Position numbers and translations under genes: made by a program
In this document: positions 12,053-23,884 of the stretch, one piece after another
How the letters are laid out: the number at the start of each line of letters is the position of its first letter
Numbering within the stretch: the stretch's first letter is position 1
The notes under the pieces: model-generated
The model's database searches: none
What the model was told of the DNA's origin: nothing
Seen by the model: the letters and a program-made list of their open reading frames with translations, nothing else
Source: Ulota crispa
Lineage: Eukaryota; Streptophyta; Bryopsida; Orthotrichales; Orthotrichaceae
Length of the DNA stretch: 64,000 bases
Direction: 5' to 3'
Assembly: GCA_963920765.1 (NCBI GenBank)
Contig: OY987248.1
Location: 12,558,539-12,622,538, forward strand

Positions 12053-12539
12053 TTAACATGCTCTACATCATGTTAGGCATAGCTTCACAAGTTTTCAAGG
12101 TCATCAAAGACATTGAACACACCCTACATGGCCTTGCATTGTAAGCATGTGCTTGAAATTTCCATAACATGAGGGTTTTTGCAAACTAAATTTCTAAGGG
12201 ACAATTTAAAAGATAAAAATCCAAGCAACATAATGAAAGAATTTAGTATTTTTGATAGCCAAAAAAAAACTCAAAAAAAATCTCTAATAGCTATTGCAAT
12301 TCAAAAGTTAGTGTATCTATTATTACAAAAATGAATTTATCTTGTACACTTTTGCTTTTAGCATATTTTAGTGAAGGGTCATGCCTTCATTGGTGGCCCT
12401 CAAGAGAAGTCAACAAAATTTAGCATGCCTGGCTTGCCCCTTGAACAAAAAAGCACATAGCACACCCACATCATTTTGACTGTGAATCCAATTTCAATTA
12501 AAATTTGTATTCTAGCAAAGCCCTTGCAAACTCTATCTC

Positions 12540-12635
12540 AAAAACAAAATTCAAACAATTTAATAAAAATTTCCAATAGAAAAAGGTTGCCTAAAATCCA
12601 TTTTGTCCCATGTAGAGACAATAGACTTTTAGGGG
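12540..12635. repeat. Right end fragment of the TTAA element family
   Basis: TTTTGTCCCATGTAGAGACA is a decayed subterminal palindrome. It is followed by CTTTTAGGGG and TTAA at 12636-12639. The preceding CCTAAAATCCATTTTGTCCC matches the right part of 19626-20529. No left end was found. Confidence 0.55.
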
Positions 12636-12639
12636 TTAA

Positions 12640-13102
12640 AGTGCAACCCTCCCTGCTAAAGTATAGCTGAAATTTTACTTTTTGTTTGTAATGGAGTTGT
12701 TGTGAGGATGCCGTAAGAGGCATAAGGGAGACAAACTCATTCCCGAGCGGCAACCTTGAACCGCACCCTAGATTTGAGAGTTTCACCAAAAACTCTTAAG
12801 CCCAAAGTGGAGCAGTGAACATTGTTTGCTCAAGAAAATTTTGCTACATGTCAGTTGCTAAGCTACTCTAGAAGGATTGGAATTGATACCATCTAGTATT
12901 AGTATAGGTACACATCCAAACAATTTCAAGGATAGTCTAGAGTTGTTAATAGAGACCCTATCAGCTGCAACTTCATCCTTTAATATAAAATATTCTACTA
13001 TACCTTTTCCCACAAAAATAACGTTCCATGATAACTTGTTAAAAGGCCAACCCTACAATTTTTTCTCCTAAATTCCCCAAGACCTTGAGGTACCACAAAC
13101 CC
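12640..13102. other. AT-rich spacer, nothing recognised
   Basis: No gene or repeat end was recognised. Short open frames here are unsupported. Confidence 0.4.
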
Positions 13103-13106
13103 TTAA

Positions 13107-14038
13107 CCCCTAAAGGATTGTTGTCCCCTCAGGGGACAAGTGGGAGTTTGGGCATGTACCTTTGGATAAGCTACTTTGTGTGATTTTCTGAAACTTTTAT
13201 TGAAGGTGGGGAATTCAAAGATCTACGCGGGCATCTAATTTTTTCCTCATTTCAACAATTATTGAAGAAGTTACGCAAGAATTTCTAAAAGGTTGGAGAG
13301 GACTGCCCGCTTGGGCAGCCCAAAAACTTCTTTAAATATTATTATTGTTTTAAATTAAAATTTGAAATTGGTTCTTTAGATTTTTTTTTATAGGTGATCA
13401 GCTTTGAACCATTCAATTTCAATCAATGAGATCAAAGTTATGAAGAGTTTTTGTTTGCGAGTAGTTATGGATTCTCTACTCTAAAATAAACTTTGAAGTC
13501 CTTTATTTTACTCAATTTTCATTACTTCAGAAAAAAAAAAATTAAATCAAAGGAAGTAGATTGTTTATCACAACATTTGACCATTAGGATTTGCAATTTT
13601 CATTTCAATATTTAAATTCTTCACAATTTAGTGATTTGACTCATTCTCTACTTCTTTTTACTTACTGATTTTTCCCATGTGCTGTGTAGTTCCAATTGAT
13701 TTGAAAATTCTCCCACACATACCTAACTTGATCTCCTACATGGGAAAAATGAAGCGCAAAGTTGCGTAGAGTAATTATTTTCATGTAAGAATGGTCAAAG
13801 GCTTCTGAAATTTTGCAGCAGCATGAAAAAGAACTTTTCTTTTCACTTTAGATGTAAATATCTCACTCATGTCCATCTGGAATGACATGATTTTTTTTTT
13901 CACAAGTACCTAATCTAGTTTAGGGCAAGATCCTACGGTCAGATTTCCCAAATTTTCAAAAAAAATTACCTTCTTACTAACCCCAAAAGTGATAGTTTTG
14001 AGTGATTTTCACAGAAAAATGGCTCAGTCCTCTAGGGG
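13107..14038. mobile_element. TTAA-flanked element, ~930-bp class, opposite orientation
   Basis: TTAA lies at 13103-13106 and 14039-14042. The left end CCCCTAAAGGATTG leads into the palindrome TTGTCCCCTCAGGGGACAA, which is on the right in 6157-7090, so this copy is inverted relative to it. The right end is CAGTCCTCTAGGGG. The interior contains AGAGTTTTTGTTTGCGAG, complementary to the motif in the opposite-orientation copies. Confidence 0.9.
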
Positions 14039-14042
14039 TTAA

Positions 14043-14500
14043 ACGGTCGGGTATGGGTCTCTCTACCTTAGTTGAATTTGATCACCTTGCCAACCTTTTC
14101 AATGGAGTGACCGAAAGACTGTTTAGCAATTCTAGCTGCAGTACGAATTTGGTTTTATGCTGTGAAATGGGGTCTTCGGGAGTGTGAACATAACTCCTTC
14201 ACCAGAACTGCTTTTTGCATGGAATGAGAGAGGATGCTGAAAAAGTAGCTCCAAAAGTAGCCCCAAAAGGTGGTCTGGTGATGTCAAAGCAGAAGCTGGG
14301 CATGGGCTTGTCATTTCCTCCTCATGACAAAATGCGGCTTTCTCCGCCCCTCCCACAGTTCCACCCCCCGCGCCCCAAGAGTTTTGTGTGTCCTGGCTCC
14401 ATGACAAATTGACAAGAACCTCAAATCATATGAACAAGACAAATGGGGCCCATGGGGGCCTACGGGCGCCCTTGCTCTTGGGAAGCTGGCCACACTATCC
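14043..14500. other. GC-richer block, possible gene remnant
   Basis: Composition rises sharply compared with the flanks. On the - strand one frame within ~14070-14160 reads RTAARIAKQSFGHSIEKVG, which looks protein-like but is interrupted and too short to assign. Overlapping open frames on both strands near 14130-14490 do not agree. A pseudogene or captured exon is possible. Confidence 0.25.
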
Positions 14501-14522
14501 TCTACAAATTAAGCTCTGGACA

Positions 14523-14745
14523 AATTATTGTGACAACTGATGATCATACTCCTAAGATCACTTTGACCTCTGTAATATAATATCTCCAATCTCTGAGATA
14601 TTATAGACACAGTTAAGTCGACCTTTGTAATATCACAATTCCAATTTTGGTGATAGCATTCTATCTAGCATATGAAAATCCTAGTAAATTTTTAATGGTG
14701 AATGTGTAACGTAGCAAGCACCAACCGCACCAAATTCTACATTTT
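14523..14745. repeat. Dispersed repeat (pair with 43673-43900)
   Basis: It shares ordered blocks with 43673-43900, such as GACCT..TGTAATAT, GCATATGAAAATCCT..TAAA and AACGTAGCAAGCACCAAC-like text. No clear terminal repeat was identified. Confidence 0.5.
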
Positions 14746-14882
14746 TGCACCTTGGATTTCATAAACATGCACATATTTTTATATGCATAGGGTAGGAAAA
14801 TAAATTTCAAAATAAGAGGATTTAAGGATCACATAGGCAAAATCAATATTCAATGTAAAATGATGACAATTGTCAAAGTTAA

Positions 14883-15640
14883 CCCCTAAAGGACCAAAGA
14901 GCCCAATATGGCCAAATGGGGTTCTTGGAGTTGTAAAAGTAGACAAAAAAGGCATTGCATGCTCAAGTTTTGGTTTGCCACTCAAAGTCCAAATGGAGCT
15001 AAAAGTCCAACAAAACTTTTGGCTTGGCTTGCTGTTCCTCAAAGCCTCTAGATTTTGCACCCAAACATTTGAATTTTCTATTTTTAATATTAAAACTATT
15101 AGTGGGAGTGTATGTAGGCATTGTACGTTGCATTGTGGATAGAGGAATTTTGGATGGGAAGCCCACACTCCCATGTATAGGGGAGAAGGTTGGTGATGTG
15201 TCACTTTTTTTTCTCTCAATTGGGCAAGGTTTTTGTAGCTCTAAAGTAGTGAGCCAACTAGATCCACTTACTTTGAATGACCATAAGTTTTGGAGTTTTT
15301 ACCCATTTGAGGAGTTTTTTTTCCCTCAAATATAGCTAGACATGGTCTCATGGGATCAACCATTAGGTAAAAAAATTTGGGAAAAAATCACATCAAAATC
15401 CAAAATCCACAATGTGAATTGCTACTCAAATTAACAAATATGAGATTCTCAATGGTGGGAATTTTGCACATTTACTTGGATTTGAACTCAGACTAGCCTT
15501 AAACTTTTGATTTATAATTGGGTATAGAATGACCGGTTTGGATTGTGTGAATTCTTGTTCAACTTTCTAAGAATTGAGGGAATGTGTCAAAGGTTTCATA
15601 TTGGAGATATGCTAAATTTTCTTAGCAAGACACTTATGGG
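14883..15640. mobile_element. Probable TTAA-flanked element (758 bp)
   Basis: TTAA lies at 14879-14882 and 15641-15644. The left end CCCCTAAAGGACCAAAGAGC is a good family match. The right end GACACTTATGGG matches only partly. The internal open frame on the - strand (14779-15219) has no recognised domain and extends outside the element. Confidence 0.55.
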
Positions 15641-15644
15641 TTAA

Positions 15645-16308
15645 AATTTAATAAAACAAAAACTACTTTTGATTGTTGAAAATGATTTGAGCACAAAATG
15701 CAATTGGCAAAGTATAGAAGTAGAGAGTAGCATAATATGTAGCAAGGGTAAGCAAAACAATTTTAACACAAAGTTAATTGTAGAAACATGGTTTGCTTAA
15801 ACTCAATTTGAAAACCCATACTTAGCCTAACTTTGTCATAAAATGATAAGTTTGACCAAGTGTGGGTCTTAAATCTTAATCTAGGCATACCATCTTTCTT
15901 CTGGTGCAACAAAATCAACAAATATTAGTAAATCAACATATATTAGTTTTTCCTTTCCTATTACAAAAATATCTCAATCAAAAACAATTTCTTTTCTTAC
16001 ATTTGCACATTAGAAAACCTTAACCAAGTTTAAACTTATACATATATAGTAGGTTGCGGAGCAACAAGTGACCAAACTTCTATATCGAACAATATCATAT
16101 TTCTAGCTGATGTCAAAGTGTTTGCCCTAGTAAATATGCGCTAAACCTAGCATATAAAATAGGAGACCTTGGAAATACAAATTACACCATCTATTTATTT
16201 CCGGACTACTTAGATACAAAAGAAATATAAAAGCTGGTGAAAGGATGAATGAAGTTGTCAAACCTCTCTTTACAAAATATACTTGTGTGTAAGCTTGTTT
16301 GAAAATGT
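15645..16308. other. AT-rich intergenic, no gene seen
   Basis: No coding region or repeat end was recognised. Confidence 0.5.
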
Positions 16309-16526
16309 TTCCACCAAATATTGCAGTTAGGTTGCCCATTTAAATATTCACTGTTGCTACAATAAATTTCAGCAATAAGTACTGCAATAAGCAATTTTTA
16401 AAGGCCTTGACAATCACAACACATGTGCACAAAGATAAATTAGTTGTGTTCATGTGATAACTTTCCATGATAAGGCAACCTAATCGTTAAGGCAACCTAA
16501 ATGCACTAAATGCACTATTTGGTGTA
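16309..16526. repeat. MITE with AGGTTGCC ends; carries an unoccupied TTAA site
   Basis: The left end is CAAATATTGCAGTTAGGTTGCC-like and the right end is CTAAATGCACTATTTGGTG. Read in reverse, 16470-16526 matches both flanks of the insertion at 583-1340, with one TTAA (16487-16490) where that copy has two. It is therefore a natural reference for the empty site. Confidence 0.75.
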
Positions 16527-17349
16527 GATGAAAGTGACTCAAAATAGTCATTTTGTGGATGAAAGTGCACACGTCGATGTTTCTATTGAATTTTCCACTC
16601 TAGGGCAAAGGCCTCCCTAACCACATAGTGGATTGTCTCAGTTATAATCAAAATATTGCATGCTCCAGGAATGGCCAAGAGGGTGACACGTGGTGCTCCT
16701 GTGGGACTGCACCCTTATTCACCAACACCCATCTTATTGGCATGACGGCCGCTGCCCACTTGGATATTTGCTCACTTAGATATTTGCCCAATTCACTCCA
16801 CAATTCCAAAGGAAAACTATAGTTTATTCACGTAGTGTCCGCAATATACATGCCAAAGTGAGTTCCAATCCTCTTTTGGACTTGTAACAAACATGAAGGG
16901 AACGCTTTCCAATGAAGATACTAAGCGTGAGTTTTCATGTGCATATTGTCCACTACCTTTACTAGAGTTAAGGTATATTTCAATGATGGCAAACAAAAGC
17001 TATATCAATTGTTTTTCTCTCTATTTTTCTCCCCACTCACATGAAGATATGTGAAGAAGTAGAATCATTTTGTTGTCTAATAAATTTTGAATATGTTTAT
17101 ATCAACAATACATTGTTATTGATAGAGTCCCAGTAGAAAGCCATATTTCTCATTCAAACCCCTCTCACACATTCAATTCTTCATCGAATATAAAAGTGAT
17201 CACATATTTGAAAAGCTTGGCAAGGTGGACAAAATGTATTAAAATTTGAAAGTAGATTATTCCTAACCCATGCATTTGATCCATGCCAAATGCAATTTTG
17301 CACAAATGGGTATGTCATATTCATCAACACCATCAACATTTTTGTGGTT
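16527..17349. other. AT-rich intergenic, no gene seen
   Basis: No gene recognised. The short + strand frame at 16628-16822 has slightly higher GC, but no domain. Confidence 0.4.
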
Positions 17350-17353
17350 TTAA

Positions 17354-18286
17354 CCCCTAAAGGACCAAGTCCTTTTTTCTTTGAAAATCACTAAAAACTG
17401 CCACTTCCAGGAGGTTTAGTAAAAAGGGATTTTGTGTTTTGTTTTTGGGAAATCCAATCGTAGGATCTTGCCCTAGACTAGAAGAGGTACTTGTGGGGAA
17501 AAAATCAGGTCATTCTAGATGGAGAGGAGGGAGATATTTACATTTGAATTGAAAAAAAACAGAGATTTTTCCCATGTTGTCCAAAAAATTCAGAAGCCTT
17601 TGACCACTCTTACATGAAAATTTTTACTCTACCTAAAGTCAGGCTTTTATTTTTCCATGTAGGAGATCAAGTTAGGTATGTGTGGGAGAATTTTCAAATC
17701 AATTGGAACTATACAACACATGGGAAAAAATAGTAAGTAAGAAGAAGTAGAGAATGAGCCAAAACACTAAATTGTTACAAATTTAATTATTGAAATGAAA
17801 AATGAAAATCCTAACCGTTATAATGTTGTGGTAAAAAATCTACTTCCTTTGGTTTAGTTTTTTTTCCAAAATATTGAAAATGGAGGAAAATAAAGAACTT
17901 CAAAGTTTATTTTTTAGTAGAGATTTGGTAAGTGCCCGCAAACAAAAACTCCTCATAACTTTCATCTCATTGATTGAAATTGAATGATTCAAAGCTTCTC
18001 AATTATAAAAAAATCTAAAGAACCAATTTCAAATTTTAATTTAAAAAATATATAAATTTTAAAGAATTTTTTGGGCTGCCCGGAGTGCCCTCCCTCCCGT
18101 GGGTTGCAGAAATTCTTGCATAGCTTCTTTGTCAAACGTTAGAAGGAAGAAAAAATTAAATGCACACATAGGTCTTGGAATTCCCCACCTTCAATAAAAG
18201 TTTCAAAAAATCTTGCAAAATAGTTTACCCATAGGTACATGACCAAAATCCAAATGGTCCCCAAAGGAACAATGGTCCTTTAGGGG
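17354..18286. mobile_element. TTAA-flanked element, ~930-bp class
   Basis: TTAA lies at 17350-17353 and 18287-18290. The left end CCCCTAAAGGACCAAGTCC and right end ATGGTCCTTTAGGGG are near-perfect inverted repeats of ~13 bp. The right side carries a decayed palindrome (GGTCCCCAAAGGAACA). It is collinear with 6157-7090 over its whole length, so it is a good family reference. Confidence 0.92.
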
Positions 18287-18290
18287 TTAA

Positions 18291-19621
18291 CTGCCCTTTA
18301 AAACTTGAAATTGTCTCATCTCAAGCATGTTGTACATAATGGATAGATTGAGGATATATTGGTGGTAAATTGTTGGTGAACTTGTAGTTAGTTTGAAAGC
18401 ATGTAAATCATCGTGCTTGATGTTTTTTCTAATTGTTTCTCCTAATTAGATTTACGTCAAACTTTAATACAAGTTGCACTTGTTCCAAGCTTTTCAAATA
18501 TGTAGTTAATTTTAGATTTGGTAAAGTATTGATTGCCTGACAGAATTACAGGAAAAAGACTGCAACTTTCTGCCTAGGACTCTACTTTGGTTGAGTTTCA
18601 TGGCTGGAGTTTTTGTTCAAATTTTGTGCATGTTGTGTAGATAGAAAGCAATTGCCATCACCTTTTTCTTGATGGGTGTATTACTTCCAGCATTTGAAAC
18701 AAGACAAAGAAAGAAAAAAAAAAATTCTGGTCGAAGTGAGTTACAAAATAACAAATACTTTCTATTGAAGGCTAAATTTGGCCAAGTTCTCAATCAACAC
18801 AAATTACTTGAAACACACGTTTTATCTGTAAATAATATTGGCCCTGTTTTTTATTTTGTTTTTCTTCTTTTGGCTAGTTACGAACACTTCCATGCATTAG
18901 AAATGGTACATTGTTTGGGTCTTTTGGACTTTATCAAAACCAGTCTCACATGGAAACATTCCCCAGAAGTCAAGATTGCATTCAAGTCCAAGAAGGTTGC
19001 ACTCTTTGCCTCTCATGGGTTAACTTTTTGAAATCAACCACGGAGAATTTACACTGGTTGTCAAGATTGAAAATTTGAGAAGTTGGTGTTTAATGAACAA
19101 AATCTATAATCCAACATGGCCACAACTTTAAGAATCAAGGTGCACCAAGAATGGAAGACCATATTGTTGCCATGGGGACTGGGGTGGTTGCCAAATTTCA
19201 TTAATATACAATAACTTTTGTAATGAAAAACCAAGAACCAAAGATGAGTCAAAATCCCCATGGCTCTTCTTGACTTCTTTTTCATATGTTTTTCATCTAA
19301 TAAAAATTTCAAGATTGTGCTTGGTGCCTCAAAGTGTTGCCATTGAGGCCTTTAGACATGATAGAAAAAAATTCCATATTCTAATTATAACAAGTGCTTG
19401 AGGCTGTTCATGAACTGAAAGTCTGAAACATCACCCGTTCAAACCAGAGAACTTTTTTTGGGCAAAATTTTGTCACAACTTTACCTTGTCTTAGCACTTG
19501 CCTATAGGAGTAAAGGAATGGGTGAAAATGCCAAAATTCTCCCAAATGAACATTTTGTGCACCAAAAAGTTGGATGAAAGTTATTCATATCAACTGATTT
19601 TGCAAAAAAAATTTACTCATA
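18291..19621. other. AT-rich intergenic, one unsupported open frame
   Basis: The + strand frame at 18669-19031 (120 codons) has a Lys run and no recognised domain. Its codon use resembles the surrounding AT-rich DNA, so it was not called a gene. Confidence 0.4.
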
Positions 19622-19625
19622 TTAA

Positions 19626-20529
19626 CCCCTAAATCCCCAGGACCTTTATTTTGTCAAAAGACACTCAAAACTGCTATTTTTATTGCAAAGAGTAAAAAAT
19701 TTTGAAAATTGGTCTTTTTGCATATCTAACCATAGGATCTTGTACATGACTAGTATAAAAAGTGGAAACAAAAATTCTAAAACTTTGACCACACAAATTG
19801 CAAAAAATTTGTGTTGAAAGTGTAAAAAATAAACTTTTTCTCACCTTGCATGATTAGATTATTTGACTTTGAACTTTTTTAACTTAAAATATTTGCACCA
19901 CAAGTCTAAAATTTTGTTTTTTTGTGGTGAAAATTTGAGTTGAGAATCTTTGGAAAAAAGCCAAAACAAAAAATACTTAGATTCCATTCTTAAAAAATAC
20001 ATTAGGTAGAACAAGGTATGAGATTGAACAAAAACTTAAATTGTTAAAAACCCTGCAATGGAATTGAAACGCAATAATCCCAATGGCGAGATTGTTCTAG
20101 AAAACAAACTTCACCCTTTCTAACAAATTTTTTTGGAAAAATATTAAAATTGCATTCAAAAATGAAGTTTATAAGTTATTTTTTCAAGAAGATGCTTGAG
20201 GTGCCCAAAAAATAAGAATGTCCATAACTTTCTCATAACTAGTCCAAATGGAATGAATCAAAGCTTTAGATGTAGAAAAAACTATAAACTATGAGAAGAA
20301 GAAAAAAAATTGTAAAAATAAATTTAGCCTGATCTCCATAAATTTTTGCTTATTTTGGCATAACTTTTGCTCCCAAGCATAGATTGGAACAAAAATTATT
20401 TACCTCGGAAGCTAAAGTGTTTTTTCTATCTTCCAAAACAGTTTAAAAAAATCAAAACAAAAATTGGAACTATAGGTAACTGCCCGAAAATCCATTTGTC
20501 CCCCAAGGAGACACTTAGGCATTTAGGGG
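19626..20529. mobile_element. TTAA-flanked element (904 bp), divergent subfamily
   Basis: TTAA lies at 19622-19625 and 20530-20533. The left end is CCCCTAAATCCCCAGGACC and the right end is CACTTAGGCATTTAGGGG. The subterminal palindrome TTGTCCCCCAAGGAGACA lies on the right. The interior is only loosely related to the 17354 copy. Confidence 0.87.
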
Positions 20530-20609
20530 TTAACTCATAAATGGACACATGACGATTCTATCCATTTACCTTCCTTGCATGCGTTTGAGGGGATATCCTC
20601 AACCCTTAA

Positions 20610-21327
20610 CCCCTAAAGGATCAAGTGTCCCCTCGAGGGACAAATGGGGTTTCGGGCATGTACTTACAACTAATCTACTTTGTATGATTTTCTAAAGTTT
20701 TTATGGAAGATGAGGAATTCAAAGTTCTACGTGAGCATCTAATTTTTTCTTCATTTTGACATTTATTGAAGAAGTTAAAAATGAATTTACGATAAAAAGG
20801 TCTAGATCAAGAAGCCCAAAAATTCTTTAAAATTGCACTTTAAAAAAATTTAAATGTAAAATAAGTTCTTTAGAATTACATATAAGTGGGGAGCTTTGAA
20901 TCACTCAATTTTCATTGATGAGATGAAAGTTATGAGAAGTTTTTGTTTGCAGGCAGGTGTGATTTTGGGAGAAACCCTACCTATCCGCAAACAAAAACTT
21001 CTCATAACTTTCATCTCATCAATGAAAATTGAATGATTCAAAGCTCCCCACTTATATGTAATTCTAAAGAACTTATTTCACATTTTTATTTTTTTAAAGT
21101 GCAATTTTAAAGAATTTTTGGGCTTCCTGATCTAGACCTTTTTATTGTAAATTCATTTTTAACTTCTTCAATAAATGTCAAAATGAAGAAAAAATTAGAT
21201 GCTCACGTAGAACTTTGAATTCCTCATCTTCCATAAGAACTTTAGAAAATCATACAAAGTAGTTTAGTTGTAAGTACATGCCTAAAATCCCATTTGTCCC
21301 CCGAGGGGACACTTGATCCTTTAGGGG
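20610..21327. mobile_element. TTAA-flanked snap-back element with ~350-bp arms
   Basis: TTAA lies at 20606-20609 and 21328-21331. The whole element is a near-perfect inverted repeat: arms of about 350 bp, each equivalent to the palindrome-bearing half of the ~930-bp element, around a short loop near 20955-20990. Ends are CCCCTAAAGGATCAAGTG and CACTTGATCCTTTAGGGG. Transcripts would fold into a long hairpin. Confidence 0.92.
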
Positions 21328-21564
21328 TTAAACGAACGGTGGGTGGCCGTGGCTTGCCCATATTGTAGTTTCAACAGTGTTTATACTATAGCTTCAACAA
21401 TGTTTTGATTGATGGGCACCAATAGTATTGCTTCCAAAAGTTTCAAAAGTCAATAGTGCATGCCAACCTCATGAAAATTGCAACAAGGGTAGCTTGGGAC
21501 CTAACATTGTGATTTTGAATTTTCTCACAATTTGAGTTACCTAAAAATATGAGTATATTTGATA

Positions 21565-21964
21565 GGGAATTACTACTGTGACACCCTAAATTGCTAACGA
21601 GACACCCCTATGAACATAAAATTTGATAATTTAGTGCTATTTTTGATTAATTCAAGTGGTCCATCATTCATTCATTCACGGCATTACCACCTCCTTGAAA
21701 GAAAACATGACAAATACAAATTTTTGTTGAAATATTATTGCACCAATACTATTTTTTGATGTATTTTTGCTTTAAATAACTCAAAAGTCCTATATTTTTA
21801 ATTTGAAATTTAAGTACACCTTTTTTTTTTTTGAGTATAGCCTTAGAATGATAAAGGTGAAACAAATCTTTTGATCCAAATAAAAAAATCAACATTAAAA
21901 ATCACATTTCATGCTCACAGGGGGTGTCTTGTTAGCAATTTAGGATGTCGCGGTAGTGATTCCC
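21565..21964. mobile_element. Mutator-type MITE with 9-bp target duplication
   Basis: The identical 9-bp repeat TATTTGATA flanks it at 21556-21564 and 21965-21973. The terminal inverted repeats are about 45 bp, starting GGGAATTACTACTGTGACAC on the left; the right end is CGCGGTAGTGATTCCC. Length 400 bp with no open frame. A 9-bp duplication with long inverted ends is typical of Mutator-like elements. Confidence 0.87.
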
Positions 21965-21973
21965 TATTTGATA

Positions 21974-22880
21974 AGATTGTTATATGCCTTCTATGACAGA
22001 TCATGTGTTTACGGTCACTTTGGAAAAACAAACAGATGAAAATAAAAATAAAAACCAGTTGTATAGAATGCTTTTTCAGGGACAAAGAAAAACATCCTCA
22101 TGGACGTTTACGGGTTAAGTTCAACTGGCCCCAAGTTTTGATGGTCTCCCTTCTTGTAGAAAGTCAGTTCTCACTCATTTTCTGTACCAAAAACAATGGA
22201 GAACACCAAATTTCACGCTAGAAGTAATGGCTTTGACACCTTGTTTGCTGAATCAAAATGAAAAAACTCCGTTTATTCACATGCAAAAAGTGTAAGAGTT
22301 TAGAGACTTGCCATTAGGAGATTGAGTTTGGGAATTTTGCATCCACTTTTGGATTCAAAGACCTCAATATAATTTTGTGCCAACTCCAAAATAGGGACAA
22401 ATTCTTATTTTTGCCTTGTTTTGTAAATTAGAGGATCTTTTTCAACTTCACTCCGCAAACAAGCTATTCGAGTCATTAAATGCAATGTGAAACTTAGTGT
22501 CCTTCCCAAACACTTAAAGTATCTTTTTAGTATCAATAAGGCCATGGCAAGCTGCATTCAATAAAAACAACCTTGAAGGTGAGTTTCTAATAAACGTTAC
22601 GTTGCCTTCATCTTTCCCAAATCCCTTATTTTCTTTCAAGTGGATCCGAAGGTGATGATTTTCTGAAATTTTATGTAGGAGAAAACCCTGAAATTTACAG
22701 TCTATATATACAGTATATAAAAGAATCACTCTGGATTAGGATTTTGATGAAGCTGTTCATTCTAAGAAGAGAGTGTTGTGATGTAACTTTTAGTGACTAA
22801 CTAATGGGAAAAAGGGTTACCCGCATAAAACAATTTTCACCAAGTCCTTTTAACAGAAGATCAATAGGGGAGAGAGGGGT
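21974..22880. other. Intergenic, no gene seen
   Basis: No domain was recognised in the short open frames at 22003-22221 (+) and 22514-22729 (-). Confidence 0.45.
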
Positions 22881-23060
22881 AAGGTAGGAGGCTTATAAAT
22901 TGACCATCTAAGGGCTGAAATTGAATTTTGGGGAGGTGAAACTTCTTGAACTATTTTTAGTAAACTTTCCTTGAAAGACAAGAAGAATTGACATCTAACC
23001 CAAGTAATTTCATATTTATTGGAGCTTTGTGGAATTCGGTATGAAATTTTGAAGTGGAAA
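22881..23060. repeat. AAGGTAGGAGGC-ended repeat fragment
   Basis: It starts AAGGTAGGAGGCTTATAAAT, like 25461 onward. Further in, TTGAAAGACAAGAAGAATTG resembles 32060-32110. The far end is not evident. Confidence 0.5.
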
Positions 23061-23072
23061 GGTCACAGGTCT

Positions 23073-23176
23073 CTAAAACCGCCCACCTCCTCAAATGTAC
23101 ACTCCTTGTGCATTTTGAAAACTTATGAAAAAAAGCATGTACATCAAGGGAATATTTGACAAGGTGGGCGGTTTTA
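23073..23176. repeat. Small palindromic-ended element (~104 bp)
   Basis: The ends are exact inverted repeats TAAAACCGCCCACCT and AGGTGGGCGGTTTTA. No coding content. Confidence 0.55.
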
Positions 23177-23469
23177 ATGCACTAAACCAAGCCTCCAAGT
23201 GTCCCTATAGCTAAAGAATGGTGTGGAATGTTCCATACCATTCCATGAGAGGGGGGGGCAACCTTTACTAGTGCTAATTTATTTTATGCATGGTGAGATT
23301 AGGGAAGAGCTGAGTTTTTTTGGGGAATTGCTAAAGGTCCATTCTCACTTGGCATTTTGAAAGAGCGCTTTGAATAAGTAAAACTAATCCTTGTAGCAGG
23401 GATTGGTGGGTTGGCAAAGCAGCTTTGGCTACTAGCAAGGGTTTGCATCATGGTTTATTTTTTCATTTC

Positions 23470-23718
23470 ACAAGGGTAGACCAACCGGCAACCACCAATC
23501 TAAGCAGGTAAGGAAAAATTCGACAGATTTGGATAGAATCGTTGACATGTGGATTTTCATTCATAAATTGTATTAACATTAGTAAACTTCATCCAAATTT
23601 TGGCAAATCCAGTGTTGGCTTAGGGAAGGATTTGGCAACTTCATTCATCTTTTCACTATATTTTTTAAGTGTTACGATAGTCAATTACCATATGAGGTTA
23701 GTTTTAGGCAAATTTCCG

Positions 23719-23722
<4 letters not shown>
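23470..23722 (+). repeat. ~255-bp dispersed repeat, copy 1 of 4
   Basis: It shares an ordered block with 62562-62789 (+), 24836-25110 (-) and 26950-27240 (-): CACAAGGGTA, GTAAGGAAAAA, CATAAATT..ATTA, TGTTGGCTT, TTTTTCACTATATTTTTT. It ends with one unit (GAGGTTAGTTTTAGGCAAATTT) of the 22-bp motif that is amplified at 62790-63163. Confidence 0.75.
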
Positions 23723-23723
<1 letters not shown>

Positions 23724-23772
<49 letters not shown>

Positions 23773-23818
23773 GTTTACATCACCTAAGTTAATAAGTGAG
23801 TTTTTTTTTTTTTTTTTT
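23724..23818. repeat. A45 tract followed by T18 tract
   Basis: An uninterrupted run of 45 A (23724-23768) follows the repeat at 23470-23722. T18 starts at 23801. The sister copies of the repeat lack a tail, so it is not evidence of a retroposed gene. Confidence 0.85.
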
Positions 23819-23884
23819 GTTTTTTTTTGTTTGTTTTTGTCCCCTTCTGAGCTGTTGTTTTTCACTTGAGACTCCATCTCACTC

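Noticed and set aside
14779-15219. 146-codon - strand open frame
   Set aside because: Crosses the boundary of a TTAA element and has an equally long frame on the opposite strand.
18669-19031. 120-codon + strand open frame
   Set aside because: No recognised domain, Lys run, AT-rich codon use like the flanks, and no splice context.
19005-19034. CATGGGTTAAC as a TTAA element end
   Set aside because: No second end, no family-specific sequence inside; likely chance.
23724-23768. A45 tract as a retroposon tail
   Set aside because: Sister copies of the preceding repeat lack a tail, and no target duplication or coding sequence is associated.
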